The notes under the pieces are model-generated. The model worked only from the letters and a program-made list of their open reading frames with translations. It made no database searches and had not been told where the DNA came from. The position numbers and the translations under genes were made by a program. Shown here one piece after another: positions 19,661 to 28,135 of a stretch of 29,064 nucleotides of DNA (its first letter is position 1; each line of letters starts with the position of its first letter). The stretch is from Chara braunii (Eukaryota; Streptophyta; Charophyceae; Charales; Characeae): NCBI GenBank assembly GCA_003427395.1, contig BFEA01000796.1:67440-96503 (forward strand), given 5' to 3'.

Positions 19661-20293
19661 CTGATTGAGTCCCATGGATGCATGTGTACAACCACGTTCT
19701 ATAACTATTATAAGCAAAATCAGGAGGAGGGTATGTACTTAGTTTATGTCTCTGCTGCAGGCGAGCCGGTGAAAATGCCGCCAGAGATAGAGGGAGTAGT
19801 TGCCAAGTACCCTGATCTGTTTGAAGAGTCGACGGGGGTTGTGGAGAGGGAGGTCGTCCACACGATAGAGATTATCCCAGCGTCTAGCATCCCGAAGGGT
19901 AGGATCTATCGGATGTCGCCAGGCGAGCTCGATGAGCTTCGCCGACAACTCAAGGAACTCGTAGAAAAGGGTTGGATCTGGCCGAGTGTCTCTACTTATG
20001 GATCTCATGTACTATTCGTACCTAAGAAAAAGGAGGGTACACTTAGGAAGTGCATTGATTATAGGAGCCTCAACGCCATCACTGTTAAGAACAGAGAGCC
20101 CCTACCGCGCATCGACGATTTGCTAGATAGAGTGCAAGGGTGTCGGTACTTCAGTAAGATAGATCTGAAGTCCGGGTACCATCAGATTGCAATCCGGCCC
20201 GAGGATCAACACAAAACCGCCTTTCAGACCAGGTACGGTCTGTACGAGTTTGTGGTGATGCCTTTCGGCCTTTGCAATGCTCCTGGCACCTTT
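19661..20293 (+). pseudogene. reverse transcriptase, N-terminal half
   Basis: The fingers and first palm motifs of gypsy RT are in order: [57 protein letters not shown], the catalytic-Asp motif [33 protein letters not shown] and CNAPGTF. The frame is then cut by a retroposon. The missing palm half resumes at 21309 in the same frame, because the insertion is 1,029 bp long including the duplicated target. Confidence 0.9.
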
Positions 20294-21010
20294 TTTTTTT
20301 TTTTTTTTTCAAAGTTTGTGTAGGTCGAAGATGGACTCAGAAGGACAATGTCGCGCTGTCATATGAGGCACCCCCGCCAGTAGAGGTCGGCACGCTGAGC
20401 CTTCCCTCACCATCGGAGCGGGTACTACACTCGCCACGTGAGACCTCAGACCGACGGATCTGCCCCTATGATATCGTATGCCCCATCCCTCCCCTACACT
20501 CATACTACACACACACAGGAAGTCTAGACTCTCAACAGACAGTCACTCAGGACCTCACGTACCAGGAATGGGGGGTTTCGGCCTAGGACCAGCGCTCCTC
20601 GACCGCGTGCGACTGCTGTTAGGACACCCCCGAACTCAGACCATGCATCATCTCGACCACCTCGTAGCCGGGAGGCATGCCGCACCCAGTCGCCATCCGA
20701 AAGTTATGAGGTGTACACCCCTGCTAGGAAAGTGTCCTAATCAGGGCAACCCCCCCTGAATGATCCCACTGAACTCCCCCCCCTCGTATACTCACCTCCG
20801 GTATTGTCCCCGCAGCGGGCGCCACGAATATCGAACCCTTAATTGTCAATTTCAGGCCCTCATAATCCCCGCAACGCGCCAGCTATTTCGTGCCAGCGCG
20901 GATACGACCTCACAAGCCACGCACCACGCATCGAGACCCACTGCGGGTAAGCCGCAATCTCAACAGTACTCATGTAACCAGGCCCAACGCTATGAGAGCG
21001 CTCCGCGGTG

Positions 21011-21110
21011 TATGTGCGCAGGGTTGCAGATTCGCACCTGCAACCTTATCCACTGTTTTTTGTGCACAGTTATTTCCACCGCTGTCCTAACCACTTGGAC
21101 ATTGGGCCAC
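21011..21110 (-). other. tRNA-like module B, diverged duplicate of module A
   Basis: The same order, GTCCAAGTGGTTAGGACAGC then GGTGCGAATCTGCAACC, recurs about 193 bp downstream of module A within the element. The similarity continues into CTCTCATAGCG(T/C)..GGCC after the T-arm. The B box has TGCGAATC instead of TTCGAATC. Confidence 0.65.
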
Positions 21111-21217
21111 TTGGGCAAGTTGCCATCCGCAACTGAAGTCATTCGAAGTCCCCCCCCGACATGCAGCAACCGGTGTGCGAATGGCCTGGCGCTATGAAAG
21201 CGTGAAACGACGTACAT

Positions 21218-21305
21218 GCGCAGGTTACAGATTCGAACCTGTAACCTCAACCACTATGTGCGCATTTCCAACCGCTGTCCTAACCACTTGGACATCAGGC
21301 CATTC
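21218..21305 (-). other. tRNA-like module A (class II, Ser-like) with A and B boxes
   Basis: The minus strand reads a D-arm GTCC-AAGTGGTTA-GGAC, an anticodon-loop-like TTGGAAA, a long variable region, and a T-arm with GGTTCGAATCT (B box). The long variable arm and GGAAA loop resemble tRNA-Ser. The acceptor ends do not pair and one T-stem base is missing, so it is a Pol III promoter relic and not a tRNA gene. Confidence 0.65.
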
Positions 21306-21308
21306 GCC

Positions 21309-23066
21309 CTCCTGGCACCTTTCAGCACGCTATGAATCGGATATTCCATGACTACTTGGATAAGTTTGTCATCGTGTACCTCGATGACATACTTATTTTT
21401 AGTAAGACTGTCGAGGAGCATGTTGCACATTTGGACAAAGTTCTCAGTCTGCTGCGACAACACAAGTTCAAGATCAACGGTGAGAAGTGCGAGTTTGGCC
21501 GAAAACGTGTCTTGTACTTGGGTCATGAGATCTCCGTGGAAGGGTTGAAGCCCGATGACGCGAAGGTGGCCAGCATTCGTGATTGGCCGCATTCTCAGTC
21601 TGCGACTGAGATGAGATCTTTCTTAGGGATGACCGGCTACTATCGCAATTTCGTGGAAAACTATAGCATAGTCGCCGCCCCTTTGACTGATCTGACTCGC
21701 CTTGACACCCCATGGGAGTGGACTGAGAGATGCGAGGCTGCTTTCAGACATCTGAAGCATGCTTTGACGCATTACAAAGTCTTGAAACTCCTTGATCCTG
21801 AGAAGCCATTTATAGTGACTACGGATGCTAGCCAATATGGCATAGGCACCGTACTTGCACAACAGGAGGGGAAAAAGTTGAGGTCAGTAGAGTACATGTC
21901 CAAAAAGATGCCCTCTCAGAAGTTGGCTAAGTCTACCTATGAGAAGGAACTCTATGCAGTTTACAAGGCTCTGACCCATTGGAGAGACTATCTCCTTGGG
22001 AGGTTCTTCATCCTCAGGACTGATCATCAGACACAGGGATGGATGAGAACTCAACCGGTGCTCTCCGACGCTCTGAAGCGTTGGATCGAAGTCATAGAGC
22101 AGTATGACTTCGAGCCCCAGTACATCAAGGGCGAGTACAACAAGGTTGCTGATGCCTTGTCGCGTAGACCTGATTTCTCAGGTGCGCTGATCACTGAATT
22201 TGGGCTTGCGGACAATGTTACTCAGTCCATGGTGGAAGCCTATCATGAGGATCCGTTCATGTCCGAGATCATCCGCAGACTCGAAGCGAAGGACAAAGTG
22301 ACTTCTGTTGAGTTTGAGTTGGTCAACGGCTTGCTGTTCCTCGAGAAGGCTGGGAATAAACGTTTGTGTGTCCCGAATAGCGATTCTTTGCGTAGGTTGT
22401 TTTCAGGAGAGTGCCATGACGCCACCGACCATTTTGAGTACAAGAAGACCGCAGCGAATCTGCTGCAGCGGTTCTGGTGGCCCACGATGATGCGAGATGC
22501 CCAGCTGTACGTGGAGACTTGTCAAGTATGTCAGAGGGACAAGCCACGTACGCAGGCTCCTCTTGGGCTCCTGAAGCCCCTTCCGATTCCGGAAAGGCCT
22601 GGTGAGAGTTTGTCCATGGACTTCATGGATACGCTGGTCACCAGCAAGAATGGGATGAGACACATCTTCGTTATCGTGGATAGATTTAGTAAGAATGCTA
22701 GGTTAGTAGCAATGTCGGAAACAGCAAGGACGGAGTATGTGATCCGAATATTCAAAGAGAACTGGGTTAGAGACTTTGGTTTACCGAAGTCTATTATTAG
22801 TGACAGGGATGTCCGATTTACCAGCGAACTGTGGAAGGCCGCTGCTGCAGAGCAGGGAACCCAATTGCAAATGACTTCTGGGAATCACCCAGAGGCCAAC
22901 GGCCAGGCCGAGCAACTGAACCGCGCTGTACAACATCTGTTGAGGCATTACATCAAGCCCAACCAGGTGGACTGGGATGAGAAGCTTGCTCTCATCGCCA
23001 GTTTGTACAACAATGCGGTACACAGCGCCACCGGGGTGAGCCCGAACATTTTGCTATTGACTTTCA
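21309..23066 (+). pseudogene. RT C-terminal half, RNase H and integrase
   Basis: The continuous frame begins with the RT catalytic box VIVYLDDILIFSK (YLDD), then YLGHEIS, FLGMTGYYRNFV (connection), RNase H motifs VTTDASQYGIGTVLAQ, YEKELYAVYKAL, FILRTDHQT and ADALSRR. Integrase follows with an HHCC finger (ECHDATDHFEYKKT, CQVCQ) and a complete DDE triad: SMDFMDT, SDRDVRFTS, HPEANGQAEQLNR. The core ends at ATGVSPNILL, after which the C-terminal domain is missing and the frame enters a duplicated 43-bp segment. All catalytic residues of RT, RNase H and integrase are present, so decay is by truncation and insertion and not by active-site loss. Confidence 0.93.
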
Positions 23067-23109
23067 AGCGAACTGTGGAAGGCCGCTGCTGCAGAGCAGG
23101 GAACCCAAT
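22823..23109. repeat. 43-bp exact direct repeat inside/at the end of integrase
   Basis: The segment at 22823-22865 (starts AGCGAACTGTGGAAGG, ends GGGAACCCAAT) recurs exactly at 23067-23109, 244 bp later and out of frame. The second copy replaces the integrase C-terminus and marks the end of recognisable element sequence. Confidence 0.9.
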
Positions 23110-23159
23110 GATTGAAGATTGAGCTTCTCAGAGGACTGTTGAAGCTAAGGAGGAGGGAA

Positions 23160-23530
23160 TGCGAGGCCAATGCCTCTATGAGCCCCTTATGGCCCCATTC
23201 TGAAGCAAGTCGGCCGCCCTAAGTGAAGGCAGGCTCGACGAGGCCCTCAGGGCCCAACTCAAGGAAATTCAGGCAGTTCCGCAGCGCCAGTTGGTTGAGA
23301 GAACCCAGGCCCTGGGCCGCCTGTGTGAATGTATGGAAAGCAGGCCCTAGGCTGGATACGGGTACTGGGCCGAACACAGGCCACAGGCAGTTGGGCACAT
23401 GCAACCACCTCAGGCCCAAGGCCTGTTCTCGTTCGTGCTGGGCCTCAGGCTTCCGGGGCCTACTGTAAGCTTCCTGGGACTGGATGCAGGCAGGCCACTT
23501 CGATATAGCAAAGGGCCTGCCTCCGCATTC
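23160..23530. other. GGCC-dense stretch
   Basis: About 16 GGCC motifs, mostly as AGGCCC or GGGCC(T/C), fall within ~370 bp where one or two would be expected by chance. There is no tandem period and no coding signal. The same trait occurs at 9600-9990. Confidence 0.6.
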
Positions 23531-23874
23531 ACCATTCGGGTGCTGGCTGCATGCTGCGCAAGCGATGCTGCGCTATTTGCTGGCTGGCACCTACGCGCTC
23601 ACGGGCGAGCAGGGAAGGAGCAGGCAGCCATAGCCGAGCTGCGCTGCTGTAAGCTGGGTGTGGCGCAGGGTGGTCCTTGGGTGCAAGTGGCATCTGTGTG
23701 TTGGGGAACGAGGTTGTGAGTAAGGCGAGAGACATACCTGGTGCTGGAAGCGTGCGACATTGGTCGTTGTATGCTCGTACTTCGGGAGAGCTGTTGTCGT
23801 CAACTTCGGCATTGTAGTATAGGCTAGATAGGATCTGCCACATGTAGTCTGGGGGCCGAGCGCCAGATAGGATA
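23531..23874. other. no gene supported
   Basis: Overlapping frames on both strands lack recognisable features. Nothing else is seen. Confidence 0.4.
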
Positions 23875-24054
23875 TCAACTCTGGTTCTTCGTTGATGATG
23901 ATGATGGGACTATTTCAGCATTGTCAATTATGAACTCTTGGTGTGCTCTTATTTGGTGAAACTCATGATGCAATTCTGCTGTTGGTTCGAGGTCACGACT
24001 ATCTGGACTCATATGTATGATGCTGTTTGATTGCTGAAGTTCGCTATTGCTCAT
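23875..24054 (-). CDS. small hypothetical ORF, 59 codons
   Basis: The minus-strand ATG at 24054 opens a hydrophilic 59-codon frame (starts MSNSELQQSNSIIHMSPDS, contains ELHHEFHQIRAHQEFIIDNA, ends SSSSTKNQS). The codon use and helical Glu/His-rich centre look protein-like, but there is no domain, no signal peptide and no identified homologue. Its start lies 22 bp from the TTAA border of the MITE at 24077, so the insertion may have landed in its 5' region. It could be a first exon or a chance ORF. Confidence 0.25.
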   Translation of the reverse strand: MSNSELQQSNSIIHMSPDSRDLEPTAELHHEFHQIRAHQEFIIDNAEIVPSSSSTKNQS

Positions 24055-24076
24055 CTTCCTTGCACACCGGATAGGC

Positions 24077-24233
24077 TTAAGCCACTAGTACTTGGCCCAA
24101 ATATCGACCGCAGAAAAAAATATAGAGAAACGTTTCAAGTTGGATGAATTTGGGCGCTCCTGTAGTGACCCGTAGTTTTTCTAAAATTCTGGCTTGTTAA
24201 CGGGCACAACTTTAGGAAGTACTGGTGGTTTAA
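24077..24233. mobile_element. MITE-like element with TTAA ends, copy 2
   Basis: The left end TTAA-GCCACTAGTACTTGG (24077-24095) and right end GGAAGTACTGGTGGT-TTAA (24215-24233) form an imperfect terminal inverted repeat. It is nearly the same as the one at 124-270 and again is bordered by TTAA. The interior is 120 bp, AT-richer and mostly different, but shares ATCGACCGC and ATTTGGGCG with copy 1 in the same order. Its imperfect ends suggest an older insertion. It is non-autonomous, with no coding capacity. Confidence 0.72.
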
Positions 24234-24317
24234 GATCCTCCCTGCCGACGTTAAGGTGTTTCATTCACGCACTCCTGACTTTGTCCTTGAGGTTAATCTT
24301 CGGTTTGAACATTCCTA

Positions 24318-24768
24318 TATGCGAAGAAACTGGTAACAAAGAACAAGCGAGTGTCAAGTTCGTAAAACTAAAGAATGAGGACAAGGAAGGATTCAGGAGG
24401 AGAGCGTGTGAGGAGTTGTCGAAGATAAGGGAGAAGGAGATTGAAAAATCTCTGCGAAGAAGAGAAGTTGGAGTACATGACGATTAGAGCTCCGGCGGTG
24501 GAAATTTCAAACATTTACACAGATCACGCCTTTGGAAAGTGAAGCGAAGAGGAGTCGGTGGAACCGAAGGAATCGGGTGACTCCAAGGATCTTGTCGAAG
24601 AAAACGAGCACGAGGACAATGATGATGTCAACATTGATGCATGCTAGGGTCGATGATCGGGCGTTGGGTGAACTTTCGGAACTCGCTCTTGCTTGCAGAG
24701 ACGCTCGAAAGAATCCGAAACTTCAACGAGATTGTAAGATTGACATTGTGTTTAGAACTTTAGAATAA
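24318..24768 (+). pseudogene. decayed coding region of unknown identity (three frames)
   Basis: Protein-like sequence continues across frames. First is a basic helix (KEGFRRRACEELSKIREKEI, 24318-24470). After a +1 shift comes EEEKLEYMTIRAPAVEISNI, a TGA at 24540, and an acidic tract (SEEESVEPKESGDSKDLVEE, DNDDVNIDA) to a TAG at 24645. After another shift comes LGELSELALACRDARKNPKL ending IVFRTLE at 24768. This reads as one protein of about 145 residues broken by two frameshifts and one stop; a multi-exon gene is less likely because no good splice sites are obvious. It may be a gag-side segment of another retroelement. I cannot name it. Confidence 0.45.
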
Positions 24769-24908
24769 CCATAGTTCTCCTCATCCTCCTTCGACAACTT
24801 CCATAGTGTGACAAATTCATTCCGTATCTCCGCTATCTATTTCGGTTAATTATGACTTCACCTCTTGTCCCGGACCACTTGTCTATGCTTTAGTATTGCT
24901 TTGGTGTA

Positions 24909-24911
<3 letters not shown>
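24769..24911. other. short spacer, nothing recognised
   Basis: AT-rich DNA between the decayed coding region and the long T tract. No motif is seen. Confidence 0.4.

Positions 24912-24994
<83 letters not shown>
24912..24994. repeat. uninterrupted T83 tract
   Basis: Eighty-three consecutive T. The lysine- or phenylalanine-only frames across it are artefacts. No flanking direct repeat was found, so I cannot say whether it is a retroposon tail. Length in an assembly is unreliable for such tracts. Confidence 0.95.
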
Positions 24995-24997
<3 letters not shown>

Positions 24998-25025
24998 CTA
25001 ATCTCGATGGAAAGAGCATCTTTAC

Positions 25026-25355
25026 GTGGTCTACGCTCCATTGAACCAGAACGTGAGAAATCATCGACTACATCCATGGCTTCGTCATAACCGAGTTGGT
25101 GATTATGTTGCTATGCCTATTGCTTTCGTAGGTTATGACCAACTGTTGGCGATTGAATTGTATCTTATACGTTCTCGTAACCCGTTTCTGAATCTCATTC
25201 TGGCCTATGGAAGGCGAAGAAAACGAAGGAAAAAGAGACCTGGGAAGCGTGAACGGAGACGAAGAAGTTGGGTGGATAGCAAGAATCATGAGCCGGTGGT
25301 TGTATTAAAGCCAAAATATCTTATTACCTTCAAATGGACCCTTCCACGCAAATGA
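25026..25355 (+). CDS. hypothetical ORF with very basic segment
   Basis: A 109-codon frame has a hydrophobic middle (VAMPIAFVGYDQLLAIELYL) followed by a long Arg/Lys run (RRRKRRKKRPGKRERRRRS) that could serve as a nuclear localisation or RNA-binding tail. A competing frame over 24995-25090 is also protein-like (SMERASLRGLRSIEPEREKS). No family is recognised. It may belong with the decayed coding region before the T83 tract. Confidence 0.25.
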   Translation: MVYAPLNQNVRNHRLHPWLRHNRVGDYVAMPIAFVGYDQLLAIELYLIRSRNPFLNLILAYGRRRKRRKKRPGKRERRRRSWVDSKNHEPVVVLKPKYLITFKWTLPRK

Positions 25356-25486
25356 TATGGTACGGTACGGTATGCCACCTCGATATGGTTCCCTTCCTTA
25401 GAATTCCAACAACACATCTGGCGCAGGGCTGGGGCCTGCCTATGGACCGGGAACCCAGATAAACAGCACTTCATTCACAAGGCAGC

Positions 25487-26329
25487 ATGGCAGATAGTCA
25501 CACAAATGCAAAGGAAAAGGTGGACAAGGAAAATCATAGACCCAGCACATCAAATCCAGGCCGTCCAAATAAAACGGATCATCAGACCGACTCTCCAAGA
25601 CAACCTCCAATGGGTACCGTTGGCCCTCAATTTCATCACAGAACTGGGACCCTTTGTTTTCTCCTCCTGACATGGCAAGCCTCGTTTGGAGCTTCAATAA
25701 AAAAATGCCCCCTCCCTGAAGAAGACAAAAACAGGAATCGCCAGCAGGCAGCGGAGGAAGAAGAGAACCAAGGGAAACACAATCCTTTGGGAGCAACTCA
25801 TCGTCTCACGGAGAAGGATCTTCCCCAATAACAGAGTCGGCCCCAAGAGGAGATACAAAGTGCTCGCTCAGACAACCAATATTCGGCAACCCTTGGATCA
25901 AAGACGGGAGTGGTCACAGCCTTACAGCATTCAGCTCACCAAATCGAACACCAAATAGGGTTATGGGTTAGAATGGGGCATTTGGGAGGTTCAGCAGAAT
26001 CAGCACCTATATGGAAGGAGACTAGAATCGCTTGGCGGGAAACTGAAAAGGAACTAAGGACAACCTTGAAAGGTAGCCACACAACCTACAGGCCAACATC
26101 TCTTCCATCATCGAAAGTGTCCACATGGGAATGGAGACAACTATTGAAGTCCACTCAGAAATGGCTTTGGGGCGACTGGGCGAGGCGGCAACAAAGGGAG
26201 GAAACAGTGACCCAGGAGGTCCTAAAAATAACACGCTATGAACACAGAACACACCACAACAAAGACTGGGCAGTGGGTACCATGCTCCATTTGGCCCCCT
26301 GGAGCTGGCGACCCGGCGGAGTTTCCTGA
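25487..26329 (+). pseudogene. decayed coding-like region, true frame uncertain
   Basis: One frame runs from ATG 25487 to a stop at 26327 with only one internal stop (TAA 25829). It encodes a hydrophilic protein with few hydrophobic stretches (starts MADSHTNAKEKVDKENHRP; a Trp-rich helix STWEWRQLLKSTQKWLWGDW near 26120). A second frame, with more stops, also reads plausibly (HMGMETTIEVHSEMALGRLG near 26120-26190). The A-rich, G-poor plus strand favours open frames by chance. Length, hydrophilicity and position among retroelements would fit a LINE ORF1 or gag remnant, but no zinc knuckle or RRM is seen. Confidence 0.3.
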
Positions 26330-26338
26330 ACAAAGAAG

Positions 26339-26476
26339 GCAGAGCCGAAGAAAGGAGCTCTTAAGGCTATAGCAACCTCAAAAAAGAATCAGAGTGATCG
26401 AAGGAGACCAAATTACAAGCCAAAGAATGCAGAGCCACAGAATCGAGCTCTTAACTTCTTAAGGCTATAGCAACCT
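26339..26476. repeat. imperfect direct repeat, 90-bp spacing
   Basis: GCAGAGCC(G/A)(A/C)AGAA...GAGCTCTTAA...GGCTATAGCAACCT occurs at 26339-26378 and 26429-26476. The second copy has an 8-bp extra CTTCTTAA. It looks like a local duplication with no further context. Confidence 0.7.
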
Positions 26477-27465
26477 GGAGAATAGATCCAGTTGAGTGGG
26501 GTCTTGGAGTACATACCAAGCCCCCCATCCCTAGCCGAACACCCCCACACGCTAATCGACTACACCCCTAAACTGGGTTACACCGATACGCGCTTTTTCT
26601 CTAAACCAACGTCAGTGCAACTCTACTGCAAAAAAGATGGCAAAAAGAAGAAAGCACTCTATCAAACGTTTACATAAACACCAGCCTGGCCCTCATTTTT
26701 TTTCTGCACAAGACCACAAGACCAACTAAACTAGCTAGCCGGGCCTACTGTAGCTCATAAGCTTCAGAGCAGTCCCTGCCAACCTATGGCTATGGCTCTC
26801 GCAAAGAAGACGGAAATCAACCAAGGAATATCTCTCAACCACTGTTTTATAGACTGTAAAAAAGCCAAAAACAACTGTGGCATGACATAGAAACAACCTG
26901 GAACAGACATTCCACCAACAGAATGATTATAACCAACCCCGCCACTCTATTGCTTGTCAGAGAACAACCCTCCCCTCCAAAAGGAATCGGATTCAAACTC
27001 TTCTTCTTCTTCTTCTCCCTAATCAGAAAAGAAACCCTCTGGCCCTCTGGGCTATATGGGAAAAAGGAGGTGTGCAGTAACTTTCGGCGATACCAGTAGG
27101 TCCAGTACCAACCCAAAAGAATCCCCTAATCATCAGATCATTGAAACGGAGATCGACTGGACAGCTAAACTGCGACAGCGCGCAAGTACGTCGTCAAGCT
27201 ATTGCTATTGCTCAGTCTGTAATGCGAGCTCCACCAGACAAAGGGCTGCATTCGGTGCTGCGCCGTCTCGCTTGTCAGGTGCTGCTGCTCACGAATGGGA
27301 TCATGCTTCAGCAACACTCGAACAAACAACTACGGCAATAACAGGCTGGCTGTTGGTCGCATGAATCGGGTGTAGCCGAGCCTTTGCTTACAATCGGTTA
27401 CTTATTCTCCTAGCAACGGTCCGGAGACCTGTGTATACTATCATTCACCATAGGCTGTCTGAGTA
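26477..27465. other. 1 kb without a supportable gene
   Basis: Several short frames on both strands have no recognisable domain. A (CTT)n-like run lies at 26999-27015. The segment 27150-27360 is GC-richer but featureless. Confidence 0.4.
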
Positions 27466-28015
27466 TCAGGGACGCTGGAGCCGTTTTCCAGCAGGTGATG
27501 CTCCCCACCAATAGATGGAGCCTCTCCTCAGGTGCTAGTGGTGTCTGCTCTTACCAGCACCACTAGCACTGGAAGGGAGTTGGAAAAAAAAAAAAAGAAA
27601 AAAAAAAGGCTGTCATGTAAGCAAGTAACTCAGACTGTTGTCTAGTTCTACGGAACTTCTACCTGCCAAACTTCACTCTTTGTAGATGAGCCCGGTAGCT
27701 TGCTGTCATTACAAATGCACGTCTGTTTTTCTAGCAGCAGTCACGATAGCGGTGCATGCATGCCATAGGCTGTCGTGTAGGCAAGCAGCACAGACTGCTG
27801 TGTAGTTCTACCTGCCAAACTTCATTCTGAGCAGGTGAGCCCAGTACCTTGCTTGCATATATGTTCACACAAACAACTGCAATGTTCTGGGACGCTGGAC
27901 CCGATTTCGAGCAGGTGCCGCTCCCCCTGGCCGTGCTAGTGGTGCCTGCTCTTACCCGCACCCCTAACTTACGCTCGGGTGTATTGAAAAACAAAAAAAA
28001 AGGAAAAAAAGAAAC
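27466..28015 (+). repeat. A-tailed modular repeat family (modules Y-X-X-Y)
   Basis: Module Y (GGGACGCTGGA(G/C)CCG ... GTGCTAGTGGTG(T/C)CTGCTCTTACC) occurs at 27468-27560 and 27886-27958. Module X (GGCTGTC(A/G)TGTA(A/G)GCAAG ... TTCTACCTGCCAAACTTCA) occurs at 27607-27710 and 27767-27858. Both Y modules are followed within about 30 bp by an A-rich tail (27584-27607 and 27987-28015). The structure is that of a polyadenylated, SINE-like repeat with one truncated copy (27447-27607) joined to a longer copy (27608-28015) that has an internal X duplication. No Pol III boxes or ORF are seen. Confidence 0.55.
27532..27569. repeat. perfect 12-bp-stem hairpin
   Basis: GTGCTAGTGGTG (27532-27543) and its reverse complement CACCACTAGCAC (27558-27569) enclose a 14-nt loop just before the A-rich tail of module Y. 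In the second copy the 3' arm is degraded. Confidence 0.85.
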
Positions 28016-28070
28016 TTAGATCCAAGCCTTCTGGATCCGAACAAGAAAACAGTTCCAAGAAGTGCCAGAT

Positions 28071-28074
<4 letters not shown>

Positions 28075-28105
<31 letters not shown>
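28075..28105. repeat. A31 tract
   Basis: Thirty-one consecutive A. It may be a retroposon tail, but no flanking duplication was found. Confidence 0.9.
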
Positions 28106-28108
<3 letters not shown>

Positions 28109-28135
28109 AGGAGGAATTTTAAATTTACGATTTTG

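Larger units (their letters stand above)
20294..21308 (-). mobile_element. ~1-kb tRNA-headed SINE-like retroposon (minus strand)
   Basis: On the minus strand the element starts at 21308 with GGCGAATGGCCTGATG and ends in an A run (T at 20291-20309 on the plus strand). Its head holds two tRNA-like modules with RNA polymerase III promoter-like boxes. The rest, about 700 bp, has no long or recognisable ORF and matches nothing I know. An A tail, a 14-bp target duplication and internal Pol III boxes define a SINE-like non-autonomous retroposon. About 1 kb is long for a plant SINE (typically 100-600 bp), so it may be a composite or a new family. No protein domain was seen, so LINE machinery in trans is inferred. 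Confidence 0.8.
20280..21322. repeat. 14-bp target-site duplication around the nested retroposon
   Basis: CTCCTGGCACCTTT is present at 20280-20293 and 21309-21322. Removing one copy and the sequence between restores an uninterrupted RT frame, which shows that this was an insertion event. Confidence 0.9.
18172..23118 (+). mobile_element. decayed Ty3/gypsy retrotransposon, plus strand, interrupted by a retroposon
   Basis: The order is gag capsid, CCHC zinc knuckle, protease, RT, RNase H, integrase. It is broken by frameshifts near 18575 and 19030, stops at 18816 and 19475, and a 1,029-bp insertion at 20294-21322. The 5' end is truncated inside gag and the 3' end is truncated inside integrase at a 43-bp duplicated segment. 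No LTRs are recognisable. The pol frame after 19490 is long and well conserved, so the element is younger than its minus-strand neighbour. Confidence 0.93.

Noticed and set aside
20272-20759. Plus-strand ORFs inside the nested retroposon
   Set aside because: They overlap each other, lack motifs and lie antisense to the retroposon body.
24912-24994. T83 tract as the tail of a minus-strand retroposon
   Set aside because: No direct repeat was found on either side within a few hundred bases, so the claim is unsupported.
24883-25090. Poly-Lys or poly-Phe proteins
   Set aside because: They are translations of the T83 tract and have no coding meaning.
27532-27573. Helitron 3' end (hairpin followed by CTGG)
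   Set aside because: The CTRR-like bases overlap the stem, the loop is too long, and an A-rich tail follows, which fits a retroposon better.
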